64,000 nucleotides of DNA from Nemophila menziesii (lineage: Eukaryota > Streptophyta > Magnoliopsida > Boraginales > Hydrophyllaceae), in contig JARWIR010000005.1 in assembly GCA_029959085.1 (NCBI GenBank), forward strand, positions 8,558,501 to 8,622,500. Reading direction: 5' to 3'. The position numbers and the translations under genes were made by a program. The notes below the pieces were generated by a model that was not told the DNA's origin, searched no databases, and saw only the letters and a list, made by a program, of their open reading frames with translations. Below are positions 1 to 12,154 of the stretch, piece after piece. The first letter of the stretch is position 1; the number at the start of each line of letters is the position of its first letter.

Positions 1-770
1 TTTTAATGAAGCACTTAAAAATGTTTCTACCATTTTAGGAGATTTTTTAATCTTGAAAAACACTTTTATGAGAAGCACCAAATAGGTGCTTCTTGCAAAA
101 AACACTTAAAATAATCTTAGATTTCAAAATTATTTTTAATAATTTTTTTAAATTTTGATTATTATTCTAAAAGCGTTTTTTTACTTTAAAATAAGCACTT
201 CCAAACGGGCCGTTAGACTCTGAAAGACACTTTTAGTAGAAACTCCAAAAAAAAATGCTTTTTAACAAAAACACTTAGAGTGATTTTAGATATCAAAATG
301 ATTTTTAATTATTTTTTCAAATTTTAAATATAATTTTAAAAGCATTTTTTTACTCTAAAATGAACACTTTCAAATGGGCCTAATGTCTTCATCCATTTAA
401 TTTTGGGTTATCTATTTTTTTTATTATTTTTCAGTTTTTACAAATAACTTATTTAATCTTATGTATGTATATATAATATATAATAGACAAATTGTAAGAA
501 TAAAATAATAGGTAACCAATGCGCATGTCACTTGTGAGAGAATAAAGATTACTCTCGTTTAAGTTTAATAGAAAAATAGATGGAAGGGTTATCAACAACA
601 AATTATTAGTTTAAGGGAGATTTATATGTAGGGACAACGCTCAATTAATTACCCGAAGAGTGTAAGAATTCTCAATTAATTAGAACTTCAACTTAATTTC
701 CACTTAAGCACAAAAAATTAGAAGATTACAAAAATACACATATGCCTATTAATTAATTACCTTTATTATA
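1..770. repeat. Segmental duplication, upstream part of F-box segment copy 1
   Basis: Nearly collinear with 43480-44230, with only scattered substitutions and small indels. It begins inside nested MITE-like sequence in which AAGCACTT-type blocks occur in opposite orientations (for example near 1-110 and 180-370). A stretch resembling 20130-20420 and 54950-55250 follows. Collinearity with the 43-kb copy breaks near 770 and resumes at about 7290, because copy 1 carries extra DNA (minisatellite plus Helitron) in between. No gene is visible here. Confidence 0.85.
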
Positions 771-839
771 TAGACCATTTAATTCTTATATCTTCACTAT
801 TTATTATAATAATTTTTTTTTAATTCGAAATTTTTTTCC

Positions 840-1605
840 CCGTATTTTTTTCAATGTGTTCCATGAATACGCAATTCTGAAATTTGAATGTTGCAGGAAT
901 ACAAAGAATTAGAACAACCAAAATCAAGTTTTGTGTATTCCAGGAATACATAAATTCGAGTTTTATGTGTTCCATGAATGCACAAATTTGAATTTAATGT
1001 GTTTCATGAATACACAAATATAAGATTTGTGCGTTCCAAGAATACAAAATTCTGAGATTTGTGTGTACTTCAGAAATACACAAAATTGGAACAAACAAAA
1101 TCAAGTTTTGTGTATTCCAGTAATACATAAATTCGAGTTTTATGTATTCCATGAATACACAAATTTGAGTTTTATGTGTTCTATGAATACACAAATTGAG
1201 ATTTGTGCGTTCCAAATACACAGAATTGGAACAAACAAAATCAAGTTTTGTGTACTCCACGAATACATATATTTGAGTTTTATGTGTTCCATAAATACAC
1301 AAATTTGAGTTTTATGTGTCACATTAATACACAAATCTGAGATTTATGTGTTCCAAGAATACACAATTCTGAGTTTTGTGTGTTCCACGAATACACAGAA
1401 TTGGTACAAACAAAATCAAGTTTCGTGAATTCCAGGAATACATAAATTTGAGAATTTGAGTTTGAACTCACAAATATGATATTTGTGCGTTCTAAGAATA
1501 TACAATTTTGAGATTTGTGTATTCCAAGAATACACAGAATTAGAATAAACAAAATCAAGTTTTGTGTGTTCTGGACACACAAAACCCTAAAATATAAACA
1601 CACAA
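840..1605. repeat. Minisatellite of short palindromic units
   Basis: Roughly 20 degenerate units built around GTGTATTCCAAGAATACAC-like blocks, each an imperfect dyad (GTGTATTC facing GAATACAC). They are separated by short AAATTTGAGTTTTAT-like spacers, and every few units are interrupted by a piece reading TTGGAACAAACAAAATCAAG. Long open frames on both strands result from the repeat and show no protein family. The tract lies just 5' of the Helitron and is absent from the related copy at 44230. Confidence 0.85.
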
Positions 1606-2319
1606 AAATAACAAAAAAATGTTAGACAAAAAGATGATAGATCAAGATAGTTAAAAACGAGTAAAAATAGGGTATATGCAATTAATAAAGAGAAAAAAAC
1701 AATTTTGTTAAAGAAGATAATCCTTAAGATCGATTTTATGATTTTGTGTGTTACACGAATACATAAATCTATATTTGTGTGTTATAGCAACACATAAACC
1801 GGAATTTCAATTTTTTAACAAAAAAATAAAAAAAATATAAAAAAATAAAAATGAAAATAAAAATAAAAATAATCATATAAGGACAATAATTGAAGGTAAA
1901 TATGACAATGTGTTTATTTGGGAATTAAGTTAATAATCTGTGAGTAAGTAGAAAATAATTTGCTCATTTTTTTGGGATTGAAACATGTAGAATTGTAATT
2001 AATTGAGAATTATCCCATATATATATATATATATATATATCTATATAATATTGGAGAAGGGCCAACGGCCCGAAATGTCTCTCATTTTTCTCCACATTTT
2101 TCAGCCTTCAGATCAAATTTCAATCACTTTCGACCTTTAGATCGATTTCGATTAATGGTCCAGATTGTCTAAATTCAATCTACGATTTAAAATGTCTTGA
2201 TCTATCCTCTATATTTTTCAGCCATTGGATTACTTATTTATAAAATTTAAAATTAATAACAAAAAATAAAAAGAAATCACTTTAACGATCGAAAACAAAA
2301 AAGAAAAAAAAATCTTCAG

Positions 2320-2548
2320 AACCCTCCCCCTCCACATCTCCAGCTCCGATCCGCATTTCACAACACCAAGCCGCTCCTCATCAATCCTAAACCGCTCTGT
2401 CTACACATCCCACCTCGCCAAACCGCATTTCTCCTTCACACTTCCTCCTCAGCTGCACAAGAGCAAGCTCACCAGAAACGATGGCCGTTCCTTTGCTCAC
2501 TAAGAAGATTGTGAAGAAGAGGCTGAAGCACTTTAAGAGGCCATTTTC
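2320..2548 (+). pseudogene. RPL32: Captured ribosomal protein L32 (eL32) first-exon fragment
   Basis: After a CT/CA-rich stretch resembling a plant 5' UTR, an ATG at 2481 opens MAVPLLTKKIVKKRLKHF then KRP. This matches the N-terminus of cytosolic ribosomal protein eL32, a large-subunit component. Homology stops after about 20 residues at 2541. The frame then runs through FSAKSPF to a stop, so the rest of the ~133-residue protein is missing. It is the first captured piece in the Helitron and lies directly upstream of the PCNA piece on the same strand. The captured 5' UTR could supply a promoter or translation start to the chimera; that is inference. Confidence 0.8.
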
Positions 2549-2620
2549 TGCAAAATCACCGTTCTAATCTAATAAATATCTAAGCTAGGTGAGTTTTTCA
2601 TGTTTTCTCTACTCTTAACC

Positions 2621-3157
<537 letters not shown>

Positions 3158-3433
3158 GGGCTGCTGCAAAGCAGCGAACTTGGTGAAAGGATGCAGAAAT
3201 CTGAAGCTGACCGTAAACCTCTGCCCGTTGACGAAGACCTTCCTGGGATGGGTCAATTTTATTGTTTACACTGCGAGTAACTCTTCTTTTCTCAATTTTT
3301 CTTAAGTTATTCTCAATTTCTTTCTTATTTTGTAAATATATTGATTTTTCATTGTTTTTTGTTTAAAAAGTCGATATTTTGCTAACGTGTCCGTGAGGGA
3401 TGAGCATTTCAAGACGAAGAAACACAGGAAACG
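3158..3433 (+). pseudogene. Captured ZNF593/Bud20-type zinc finger fragment
   Basis: The frame leaving PCNA passes through about 20 unrecognised residues and enters [18 protein letters not shown]. It is spliced (intron 3277-3370, GT/AG, phase intact) to DRYFANVSVRDEHFKTKKH then RKR. This C2H2 finger (CLHC..H....H) is the conserved core of the ZNF593/Bud20 family, which works in export and maturation of the 60S ribosomal subunit. Both ends of the gene are missing. Because the frame is shared with the PCNA exon, the Helitron encodes an in-frame PCNA-zinc finger fusion segment at 2701-3433. Confidence 0.85.
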
Positions 3434-3511
3434 GTATGAATATATATAAATTTATATATGTAAATCTATGTGAATTTCTTATTGTTAATAAATATAGCAT
3501 TGTTTTTATAC

Positions 3512-4740
3512 AGGCATTATCGGTTTATTTCTAGGGAACGAATGCTTATCAAAGGCCTCAGATTTTTTCTCGGAATTAGATTTATCATCAAGTGGTTCAG
3601 GTCACCAGGTATATCATTTTATTTCATTCAGGAGACAAAAATTAGCCACTTGATTTAAACTAATTATGCAGAATGAAACAAACTCTGGACAACAGATTGA
3701 GATTGAGGTACTTAAAAGCTATCTTCTATTACCATTTTGTTTTTCTGGTATATTTGTTTCTAATCTCAGCAACCTGTGCAAACTTTCTGCTCATTTGATG
3801 GAGGTACTACTAACTTCCATTTCCCTTTAATTTGCTCACTTATTCATATATCCTGAGTCATTTTCAGGAGCTTTATCGAATATGGAATTTTGACGTAAGC
3901 CTTTTTATTCTGGTAAATTGATCTAATTAATTGCACCTTTGGTCCCTATTTAAAATTGAATTATTTTTACCTAATCTTATCACTTTTCAATTTTCAGAGT
4001 TATCTGTTTTAAATATAATTACAGCCGTGGAGTTTATTATTTTTTTATACAAATCCTAAAATGGCCATATGACATTGGAAGTCTTTTACCGTGTGAGAAG
4101 TGAGATTGTGTATGGATGCTGTGAGTTTCTATTTTTTTTTACTATGTATTTTTAGTTAATATATCTTTTTTCTTTTTTATATGCAAATCATATAATGGCC
4201 TGAAAGCCTTTACCGGATGAGAAGTGATGCTATGAATGTTGTGAAGAACCCAAATTAAGGTAAAAGATCTCCGATTTTATTCCGGTAAATTAATTTAATT
4301 AATTGCACCTTTGGTCCCTGTTTTGTTTTACATTGCAAATCTGCTCCTCACCTAGGACCAATGGTTCTGTTTCTTCTTTGTATTTAGGTGACCAATCGTT
4401 CTGTTTTCTTAAATTTTGTTTAATTGCACCTTTAGCCCGTCCAACCTGCGCCTCAGCAAGGACAATTTACGATTCCCCAGGTATTAAATGATTAGTTTTT
4501 TCGTAGTGTATTTTCTCTGTGTTTGGCACAAGAAATCCACCGGCTTGGTTCTCACCTTCTCTTCACACTTAGGGTACCTGTTTGAATCAGTGTTACTACT
4601 CTGGAACAGCTGTAAGTCAAAACTAGCACAATAATAATTATTTGTGATATATGATTTGAATAATATTAATTGTTTCAGGGTTTCGGAAGATAATTTGCTT
4701 GAGTCAGCAATCTAAGTAAGTTTAAGGGAATTCATAGAAG
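3512..4740 (+). other. Unrecognised exon-like pieces inside the Helitron
   Basis: Several short stretches sit between AG and GT borders: 3513-3608 (one frame reads NECLSKASDFFSELDLSSS), about 3671-3705, 3770-3802, and 4436-4480 (frame PVQPAPQQGQFTIPQ). They look like exons of one or more captured host genes on the plus strand, but I do not recognise the source. The intervening DNA contains the phrase AATTGCACCTTTGGTCCCTG (3930, 4300), which recurs in intron-like DNA elsewhere in the window. Confidence 0.35.
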
Positions 4741-4901
4741 CTTCTCATGTAATACTCAATTCAGGTGTTGTGCTCTTCTTGCATCCAGAATTTGAGGTTA
4801 GTGAAGAGGTCATACAGTAGTAGCATAGGTGTTTTTGCTTAACTATGCCATGCCATTAAAGAGACTCTTCACATAATCACTTATTATTTATTTATTCCTT
4901 T

Positions 4902-5198
4902 GTGTTGTATAGTGTTTTACTTGGAATCCTTCAAGGTGATAAGTCAGATTCCCTTCTCTATGGTTATGTGGATAATGGAAAGAAAGTTTGCTGGAGTGAA
5001 GATTTTTATTCCAAGGTAGAATTTAAATGTCATTATTGGCCCATTCCAGAATATCTATTAACAACTTTATTTTCAAGTAGTTGTGGCTGGAAAATGTCTT
5101 CCCCTGTTGAATGTAAAGTAAATGTTGGTATGATGACAGGTAATAACTCTTTTCAACTTTTATATATTTATTTATATGAAACTAAAGTATATGTATAA
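4902..5198 (+). pseudogene. Unrecognised captured exon fragment
   Basis: An open frame reads ILQGDKSDSLLYGYVDNGKK then VCWSEDFYSK, after an AT-rich intron-like tract, and a second part continues to about 5140. Base composition and amino-acid make-up look like real coding sequence rather than random AT-rich DNA. I cannot assign a family. It lies between the zinc finger and UTP21 fragments on the same strand, so it is probably another captured exon. Confidence 0.4.
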
Positions 5199-5249
5199 AT
5201 TCTCAGGCATTATTTCTTGAAGCCTACAAAATATTGATAATTAGTATTT

Positions 5250-5722
5250 TTGATTTCGAAAGAGGAAATTCCGAATTTATTGACACTTTCGTTACAACCA
5301 AAAAGTCAGTGGCAAGGCTTGGTTAATTTAGATATTATTAGGGAGAGGAATAAACCGATTGAGCCTCCGAAAAATCCTGAAAGGTGCCTCTTTATCTTCC
5401 TTCGTTTTCTTTGCTTTTGGGTGATATTAAATTTCTAGCTGAACCTGTAACTGAATTTCTTTTAAAACATACAAGAATACATACATATCTAATTATTCTG
5501 CTTCACAATTCCTGCCTTTTCTTCATTCTGCTGCAAAGATTAACAATTATATGTAGCTTTGATGGAAAATACGTATTTTCTGTTATATTTATTAACATGT
5601 GTGTATGTTATTGCAGTTACAGCATTTTCAGATAATTTATAGAGTTTATCTCCTAAAAGTTTGGATATGGAACTTAGAATTCTACTAATAATCAAGGACA
5701 GATCAGTGGCCTTCTCTAAGGT
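5250..5722 (+). pseudogene. UTP21: Captured UTP21 (WDR36-like) C-terminal fragment
   Basis: UTP21 is a WD-repeat subunit of the small-subunit processome, which assembles on pre-rRNA in the nucleolus. The stretch 5262-5381 reads EEIPNLLTLSLQPKSQWQGL then VNLDIIRERNKPIEPPKNPE, the conserved linker after the WD repeats. A GT donor follows. A second piece at 5617-5690 reads SLSPKSLDMELRILLIIKD, matching the family's C-terminal domain (…LSPSTLDMEL…), with one in-frame stop just before it. The WD repeats and the rest of the C-terminus are absent. It is a decayed captured fragment on the plus strand. Confidence 0.8.
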
Positions 5723-6112
5723 ACTTTCTTTTATCAATTTATAACATGTTTGTTGATTTGTTATGTGCAGAATATGAAAAAGGCCTTTATACTTGCAAAA
5801 CAATGCACATGTAGGTGCAATAAAATTCTCTTATTGTATGCACACTTTTTTTTACTGAGTAGTATTTAGTTTCAAGTACGGGAGCAGAAAGAGCATCTAG
5901 AAACGCAATGCTTCTATTAATACTCTTTAGCCTTGCAATGCTTGCTGATAAACAAGCTTTAGCCTGTAACACAATAGACAGTTTCTCTTTTTTAATACTA
6001 TTATCATATTGTGTAAATAATTATACCTTTTCGTATTATTTTAGGTCAATCTAATATTTGAGCACAATCAAATAGCAATATATCTCAAGCTCCGGCACAA
6101 GATGTTTTGCAG

Positions 6113-6212
6113 AAGCTTGAGTTACAGAGCGTGTTTCTATTTCGAATATTGCTTGGGCCAAAGATGGACAAGCTTTGCTTTATGTCATCACCAATAAAAT
6201 AGAAGACCTTTT
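6113..6212 (+). pseudogene. Captured oligopeptidase B-like fragment
   Basis: The frame reads RVSISNIAWAKDGQALLYVI then TN. This matches the beta-propeller part of plant oligopeptidase B / prolyl oligopeptidase-family proteases (consensus around VAWAKDGQALLYVVTD). Only about 25 residues remain and the catalytic domain is missing. It is one of the smaller captured pieces in the Helitron. The family assignment rests on one short motif, so confidence is moderate. Confidence 0.6.
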
Positions 6213-6329
6213 ACACAATGTACGATAGCTTATCACATATTATAATTAATTGAAGATATCTGATTAGTATAATTTTGCATTGATGCAGGTATTTTATTTA
6301 TTAATATACTTTTTAGTTTTCAGATTAGC

Positions 6330-6655
6330 TTCTCCTAGCTCGCGTGTCCTCAATAAGCTCGAAATGGACAAGGAGTATGTAGGAAATGTCCTCAAGATGC
6401 TTCATTTTGTTGAAGAAACTAATGGTGCAATTTGTTTGTTTGTTCAGTGTTTCACAGGGATCAATGGTATAAAAGACACAATTTCAGTTCGGTGCAGGAA
6501 ACGAAGGTGCAAATAGCTGATTTTTTATTTTTATTTTTTTAAATTTTTGTTTGTTTGTTCAGTGTTTTCCAGGAATCAATGGTGCAAAGACACAAATTGC
6601 AGTTTGGTGCAGGAAATGAAGGTGCAAATAGCCGATTGTTCATTTTTAATTTTTA
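6330..6655 (+). repeat. Exon-like fragment with internal ~110-bp tandem duplication
   Basis: The frame 6331-6430 reads SSRVLNKLEMDKEYVGNVLK and onward, which is coding-like but not recognised. The segment 6432-6535 (GTTTGTTCAGTG..., GGTGCAGGAAACGAAGGTGC) is repeated with changes at 6546-6650, including the TTTTTATTTTT tail. The duplication happened inside the Helitron or its source. Confidence 0.5.
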
Positions 6656-6962
6656 AGTTTTAGTAATGCATTGTGTTATATTTCGATAGAATGAGTGTTT
6701 GATTTCCACGTGTTTTTCCGTATAGAACTGTTTATGATTTATTATATCAATACTTAATGTTAAAAAATGATTAAGTTTTTGTCATCAATGATTTAAATTC
6801 TAGATATAAAAAAGTTGTGTAATAGTAGCATCCAATACAACCAAACTTTGGGTGCTTTACGGTTCTTATGCTTTTATTCCAATCCAGTGTTTTTTTGTAT
6901 TTTAATATTCGTCACTCTAAAAGCAAGCGGCTTAGTATCTGTTAATTTGTATCCAAGGTTAG

Positions 6963-7208
6963 ATGGACGATGTACATGTGATATTCAAGCATGGTGAGGA
7001 TAAATGTCTCTCTCATATGCATTTTGAAATGTTTGATTTATTACACGCTTATATTGAAACAAAGTGTAAAGATTTGAAACTGGAACTTTTGATTCATCAC
7101 TATTCGGTAGGTGTTCATGACTACTGTCTTATTGAGTTTGAGTGTGACTACCATACGTTATTATGGCTAATCAGTCACAAAGAGGAAGTCATAAGTCATA
7201 ACTATTGA
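6963..7208 (+). pseudogene. Captured MULE protein N-terminal domain
   Basis: An 81-residue open frame starts MDDVHVIFKHGEDKC and ends near ECDYHTLLWLISHKEE. It aligns along its length with the N-terminus of the MULE transposase pseudogene at 58004 (MDSDVLVMFKAGTEH ... ENDYDFTTIKWIL), including spacing. In plant MULE transposases this short N-terminal domain precedes the MuDR DNA-binding domain, which is missing here. It is the last captured piece before the Helitron 3' hairpin. The match to 58004 is direct; the domain name is from knowledge of the family. Confidence 0.65.
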
Positions 7209-7228
7209 TGGGAAAGTCAAGTGTTCTC

Positions 7229-7269
7229 GGCACTTTTTCAGAGTGCCTTCAGGCACGGGCTATACCTAG
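7229..7269 (+). other. Helitron 3' terminal hairpin region
   Basis: GTGCC (7243-7247), loop TTCA, GGCAC (7252-7256), nine bases, then CTAG (7266-7269) and a T from the target. Upstream, GGCACT at 7229-7234 can also pair with AGTGCC at 7242-7247, so two mutually exclusive hairpins share the AGTGCC arm. Confidence 0.8.
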
Positions 7270-7279
7270 TATATATATA

Positions 7280-9520
7280 TATATATATATAATTAGTTAT
7301 CTCGTTTTGTAAAGGAAGCGACCATTAGGCTCTCTTTATAATCATTCTTATATAATGAAATCTTATAATCAATAACTATTGTACAGTTTGAAGATATTTT
7401 AGCAATTACCTTTATTTTTTCGGAATTATCTTCAGAACAATTTTGGGTAACTTTTTCATAAATAATATAAGTGATTTTTCATAAATGATAGGTAATTTTC
7501 TATAAATACAATAATATAGGTAATTTTTCATAAGTGAAAGATTACTTTTCATAAAGTTGTCTCTACCATTTAAATATAAATGACTTTCATAAATTATACA
7601 TGTGATTTTTCATAAAATGGTTCTCACCATTTAAATTAATACCGTATTGAAGAACCTCCCTTTCACAAGATACAATTTGCTTTACCGAAATAAAGTAGCT
7701 GGTTTTGACCTATACTTAAAGATTTTGTTTTAGAGTTCAATTCTTCTTCAGCCAAATATTAATTTTGTCAAAGATATAAGATTTTATTTTGGGGATCATT
7801 ATATACTTTTCTGTATCTGTTTTCGAATATAATATTTTGAATATATTTTTGTTATACTCGTCTTTATTTTTATGAAATTTGAACTCGAATTAACGACTCA
7901 AATGCAATTAGATTAGCTGAGTGTTGACTATATTTTAATTATTGGAATAAATGCATAATATTGAGCTAACGTCAAATTTGTTAATAAGCATAAATTTGAC
8001 AATTTTTGTTCAATGTTCTTTTTTTGCTTTTATGTAATAGTAGATGAAGATGAAACGGTAGAATTAGTATGAGGAGGATATAGAAATCCAACAGTATCTT
8101 ATCTTCCGGATGATCTCGAAAACATGATATTTCTTTGCCTTCCTGCAGATTTACTTTACAATGTAATGAGGTTTGTTTGTAGAAATGATTTAATGTTATA
8201 CAATACCCTTCTTTTATCTCTTCGCACCTCCAAAACGCAACAATTGGTCTCTTGTCCACCACCCACGGCAAGAATATTCAAATTCTTTAACCAATGTCAG
8301 ACCATGGTTGATAAGATTCTTTAACCAAGAATATTCAAATTCTTTAAGTGTGTTGATAAGATTCGCATGAGTTGTAAAGTGTTAGTTTTAGAAGTTGGTC
8401 CTCAATATCGTCATTCTCATTGCCCTAGTTATGTTGCAAATATTGTTACAAAACATTACTTGCCCCTCCCTCTAAATCCTGATTCTGTCAGTTCTGGTAA
8501 CTGGTACCTTGGTATACAAATTTTTTTACTCAAGAAAAAGACAATTAATACTAATGGTAGTTGTTGATATGAGTCCGTTAACAAAATCTGCTCGTTAGTT
8601 ATCCAAAATTTCCACAAATTACGCAAGAGGTTTCTTGTATTGGGTAGAGACTAAATAAAATAAACCCATTTATCTTGTGTTTTGACATGGAAACTGAGAA
8701 TTTTAGGCAGCAGCTTCCTCGTTCTCCTTAATTCTCTAATAATACTAAAGATAACCTAAATGGTCATGTTTCCGTAATAGGGAGTTCTCTTTGTTTGAGT
8801 AAACAAGTGGATTATTCATTTGAGTTTTGGTTGCTGGAAGATCCATAAACTGGACATGTACAATGTAAAAAACTTCTGGATATTCATTTAACATCTTAGG
8901 TTAATAAATTTTTAAGGTCACACCAAGTATTTTCTGGATGGTCATATTCCCGTGGCTGGTTAAGAAGTGGGGAGCTTTTGGTCTGAGGTGGATCAGAAGG
9001 AGTCGTATTGTACAATGTTAATACTAGACATGTCCATAAACCTCAAGAAATTAATAACGATTGCTGGATCTTAAGATCTTTTGCTCATGTTTAAATCATG
9101 GTTCCCATGAATAATGTGTCCTTAGGTATCACAAAAGGAGGCCCACATAAGATCATAATATTAAGATCAAAACTTTACTCAAAAGATAACATGAGGGATG
9201 ATTTGAGGAACCATTAAGGTGCTAAAACTCTGATTCTGGGTTCTTTGCCTACTTATAAGGTTAGTGTATATTTTGTTGTAAGGCTTTTTCCCAACTTTTA
9301 GACACACCCTTATTATTTTGTTTGATGTAGGATCTTGCGCACGAGGCTTTTTTTAACTATGATGAAGTAGAATATAGTAGATTATAAATTGTGTTTGTAT
9401 TAAAAAAAATTGAATATCGTTTGAGTTAAGTTCGGAAGGAGACACTCTTTGTCTGTGTACCATTTTATTTTTATGATTTTTATATTTAAGTATTATTGTG
9501 TTTGTTAAAATTTTGATTTT
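7280..9520 (+). pseudogene. F-box protein pseudogene, copy 1
   Basis: F-box proteins are substrate receptors of SCF ubiquitin ligases; the ~45-residue F-box binds SKP1. Around 8105-8190 the frame reads LPDDLENMIFLCLPADLLYN then VMRFVCRN, a good N-terminal half of an F-box. A small deletion after VCRN, compared with copy 2 at 21580, shifts the frame. Downstream pieces still resemble the F-box-associated part of copy 2 (8370-8560, 9000-9260), with many stops, and an apparent intron lies at about 9262-9330. Upstream 7280-8050 is promoter/5' flank shared with copies 2 and 3. It is nearly identical to 44230-45750 but extends further 3'. Non-functional. Confidence 0.75.
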
Positions 9521-9650
9521 ATTATTAATATATTACAAAATCCAAAAATAGTTTTTGCGCATATATAAGGTAGTCGATGATACATCGTGATTAATTTGTT
9601 ATGGACTACGTAGTAGTTGTTACCAAGCAACTTTGAGTTGGGGGTCTTGA

Positions 9651-11150
9651 TGTATCTCTTTTTTTGATGGATTAATCCACTCGAGAGACATCATTTTAGG
9701 TGTTTATTGGGCCTAAGTGAGAGATTTTTCCTATTATTTGACGTACTGTACTTTTCTCTCTTGTTTTGGGACGCCAATGATAGAGGTCTTGTACTTTAAA
9801 TTTGTTTTAAGTGTGTATATTTAGGTATATGGTTGATACAATGTGCCAAGATAAAGAGAAGAAGTCAAAAAGTCAAGTCAAACCCCAAGTCAAGGTGCAA
9901 GATGAGCTTAGAGTCACTTTGGAAAGTTGGAGCGTTTATTGAAAAAAGTCTTGACGTCATATTGTTTCAGTCGCTATGAGAAATTGGTTGTATATTTTAA
10001 AGAAACTACTTTTGATTCGGAAATATATTGAAGTCACTGTTGCGTGTGAAGTAACAGAAATCGATTCCTAGTGGAGACGAGAAAGTTATGTTATTTGCTT
10101 TTCACCGTGGCTCGAACCAGTCCAACACTAACTAAAAACGGGTTGAGCCATATCTAACCTAATTAAGCAAGCCTATGGAGGCCCCAAACATTTTTAGGTA
10201 GTATATAAGACATATATCATCTCCAAAACACACACAACTTATTCCACACATCAATTTACACATTTTTCAAGAGAAGCAAGAGCATAGCAAGAACAGATTA
10301 GAGGGAAGGAAGGGTTTTTCCACCAAAAACCACAATTATTCTACATTGGAGCTTTCAATCTGGTCATTTCAAAGAGTGACTCTATTTTATATTAGCTTTT
10401 AAACATGATTCCAGTATTAGTTTTCATTATTGAGTTTAACTAAACCCTCATTGCTTGAGGATTATGATTATGTATGAACCTTACTTGATTCTATTTGATG
10501 CTCTTTTGATGCGTGGGACTAAATATTTAATTTTACATCTATTGGGAATGCAACTTGTGTCAAATAATAATATTATCTAAGATGAATAATGACTATTCTA
10601 AGTAATTGAGCTTGCGTCCGGAAAGGGTTTCAATTACGGATTAGTGTATACACGCTTGGTGTGCGTTAGCGAGCTGACGAGTCTTGACTAGCCAAGTAGC
10701 CGCTAGGGTTTATTTTTATCTCTTAGAATTTGATGATGTAACTTCCTAAGTCGACACTTATGGGAGTTAGGCATACTTTAGAATCCTGATGAATATGAAC
10801 AACCAATTTACCCTTATATATAGGACATCATAACTATCAATTTTGGGGAATACTTGCAATCCTTAAGCACACCTCTCATACTTGAAAAGAATTGTATTTT
10901 CATTCCAATAGTTTAAATTTTTTAATTGTCATATGTCTTTACATAATTATAAAAACCCAAAATACTTCTTCATTCACTTTGTCTTTTAGATTCTCGTTTA
11001 CAAGCTATTCAATGTTATACTACGAAACACCTCAAGTTAACACTGATAATCCATGAGAAGATGATATATCTCCATACTTATTTTTATTACTTGACAACAA
11101 CCCGGGCACTTGCGGGAAATTCCCCTTTTTCTAGGGTTTGATTATTATCA
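9651..11150 (+). mobile_element. LTR of a Ty3/gypsy (Athila-like) element, cassette A
   Basis: A purine-rich tract (GAGTTGGGGG, 9634) precedes TGTATCTC. The sequence ends TTATTATCA about 1.5 kb later. Internal landmarks typical of large plant gypsy LTRs include a TATA box in AGTATATAAG (10200), the stretch around AACTAAACCCTCATTG (10439), and near the end ATTACTTGACAACAACCCGG with GCACTTGCGGG. The whole tract is collinear with 33643-35175. The DNA beyond it (11155-11570) is also shared with 35180-35720, so the LTR was probably present before the cassette duplicated. The exact TG/CA limits are inferred. Confidence 0.6.
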
Positions 11151-11154
11151 AACC

Positions 11155-11600
11155 GGGTGGAGCAACACTCGGTGAATTCTATTGGAAATCGAGGACTCTA
11201 TTTGTTTTTGGCCACGAGGATATATAAGTCTTCACGTGATGTAATGGTTAGGAATAGAATTGACATGTAATAGGAATAGAATTTCAAAGGTTTTGATTAG
11301 CCAGTATCGATGCATAATAATTCTTGGTTGCTAGTGTGATAATAGAGAACGTATGTGCATATATCACACAACATCATATAGAAGTTATTTCTCTATTCCT
11401 ACATGTTTATATAATATTTCAAGAGACATTACTCTCTATTCAAATAGTTGTAAAATTACGGTTAATTAACTTGTATTTTGAGAGATCATAATTCTGTTAT
11501 TGATTAAGCCGCAAAAATAGGAAGTGTGTGTTGCATTATATCTAACTTACAACTTTACATTCCGTCATCGAATAAAAAAAAGTTAATATATTTTTCAAAA
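11155..11600. other. Shared B3 upstream tract (non-coding)
   Basis: The tract reads from AGCAACACTCGGTGAATTC, through CAGTATCGATGCATAATAAT, to the ACTTACAACTTTACAT region. It is also present upstream of the other two B3 genes (35180-35720, again at 35960-36260, and 49140-49470). No gene is seen. It is probably retrotransposon-derived or old promoter-proximal DNA. Confidence 0.6.
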
Positions 11601-11605
11601 AGAAA

Positions 11606-12135
11606 GGGGTATTTGCTAAAAAAAAATCTAATAAAAGTACCTAACTGTTAAATGTAGTCTTTAATAATTTATTTCATAAAAAAAATGCCTAATAAAATAA
11701 TTATTTATAAAAACATCTTTAATATCTTTTTATACCTTTATTACCCATATTTTATTTCATTTTCAGATTTTAAAAATTAGTTATGATGATTTAAAAAAAT
11801 CACAGACACACACGCGTGTGATCAAATTAGTAGTAAGTGGTGGTGGTGGTGATTATTTGGTGAAGGTTGTGATTGTATGGTGGTGGTAGTTGTTGTGGTG
11901 GTGAGGTGTTGTGGTGGTGAGGTGATGAGGTGGTGGTAGTGGTTGTGCGATGGTGGAAAATTGTAAAGGATAGTTAAATTTATATAATAAATAATAGAAT
12001 AATTAAATAAATCATATAAAAGTATTTTTGTTAAACTATATTTTTAATAAATAATTTTTACTAAAAAATATTTTTAACTAATAAATTTTTTTATAGACAT
12101 TTATATAGATCAATAGTTCAAGAAAAAATTACCCC
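11606..12135. mobile_element. 530-bp insertion with GGT minisatellite
   Basis: Cassettes B and C lack this DNA: there TTTTTCAAA runs directly into AAAATTACTTCATAACGTAAC. The insert begins GGGGTATTTGCT and ends AAAATTACCCC, giving short inverted ends, and carries an (GGT)n-rich tract at 11836-11960. The sequence TTATGATGATTTAAAAAAAT (11782) is shared with the foldback-like DNA at 56598, so it probably belongs to the same family. No coding capacity. Confidence 0.5.
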
Positions 12136-12154
12136 ATAATATAACAAATAGGTA

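Noticed and set aside
994..1603. Several ~100-residue frames on both strands
   Set aside because: They are by-products of the AT-rich palindromic minisatellite.
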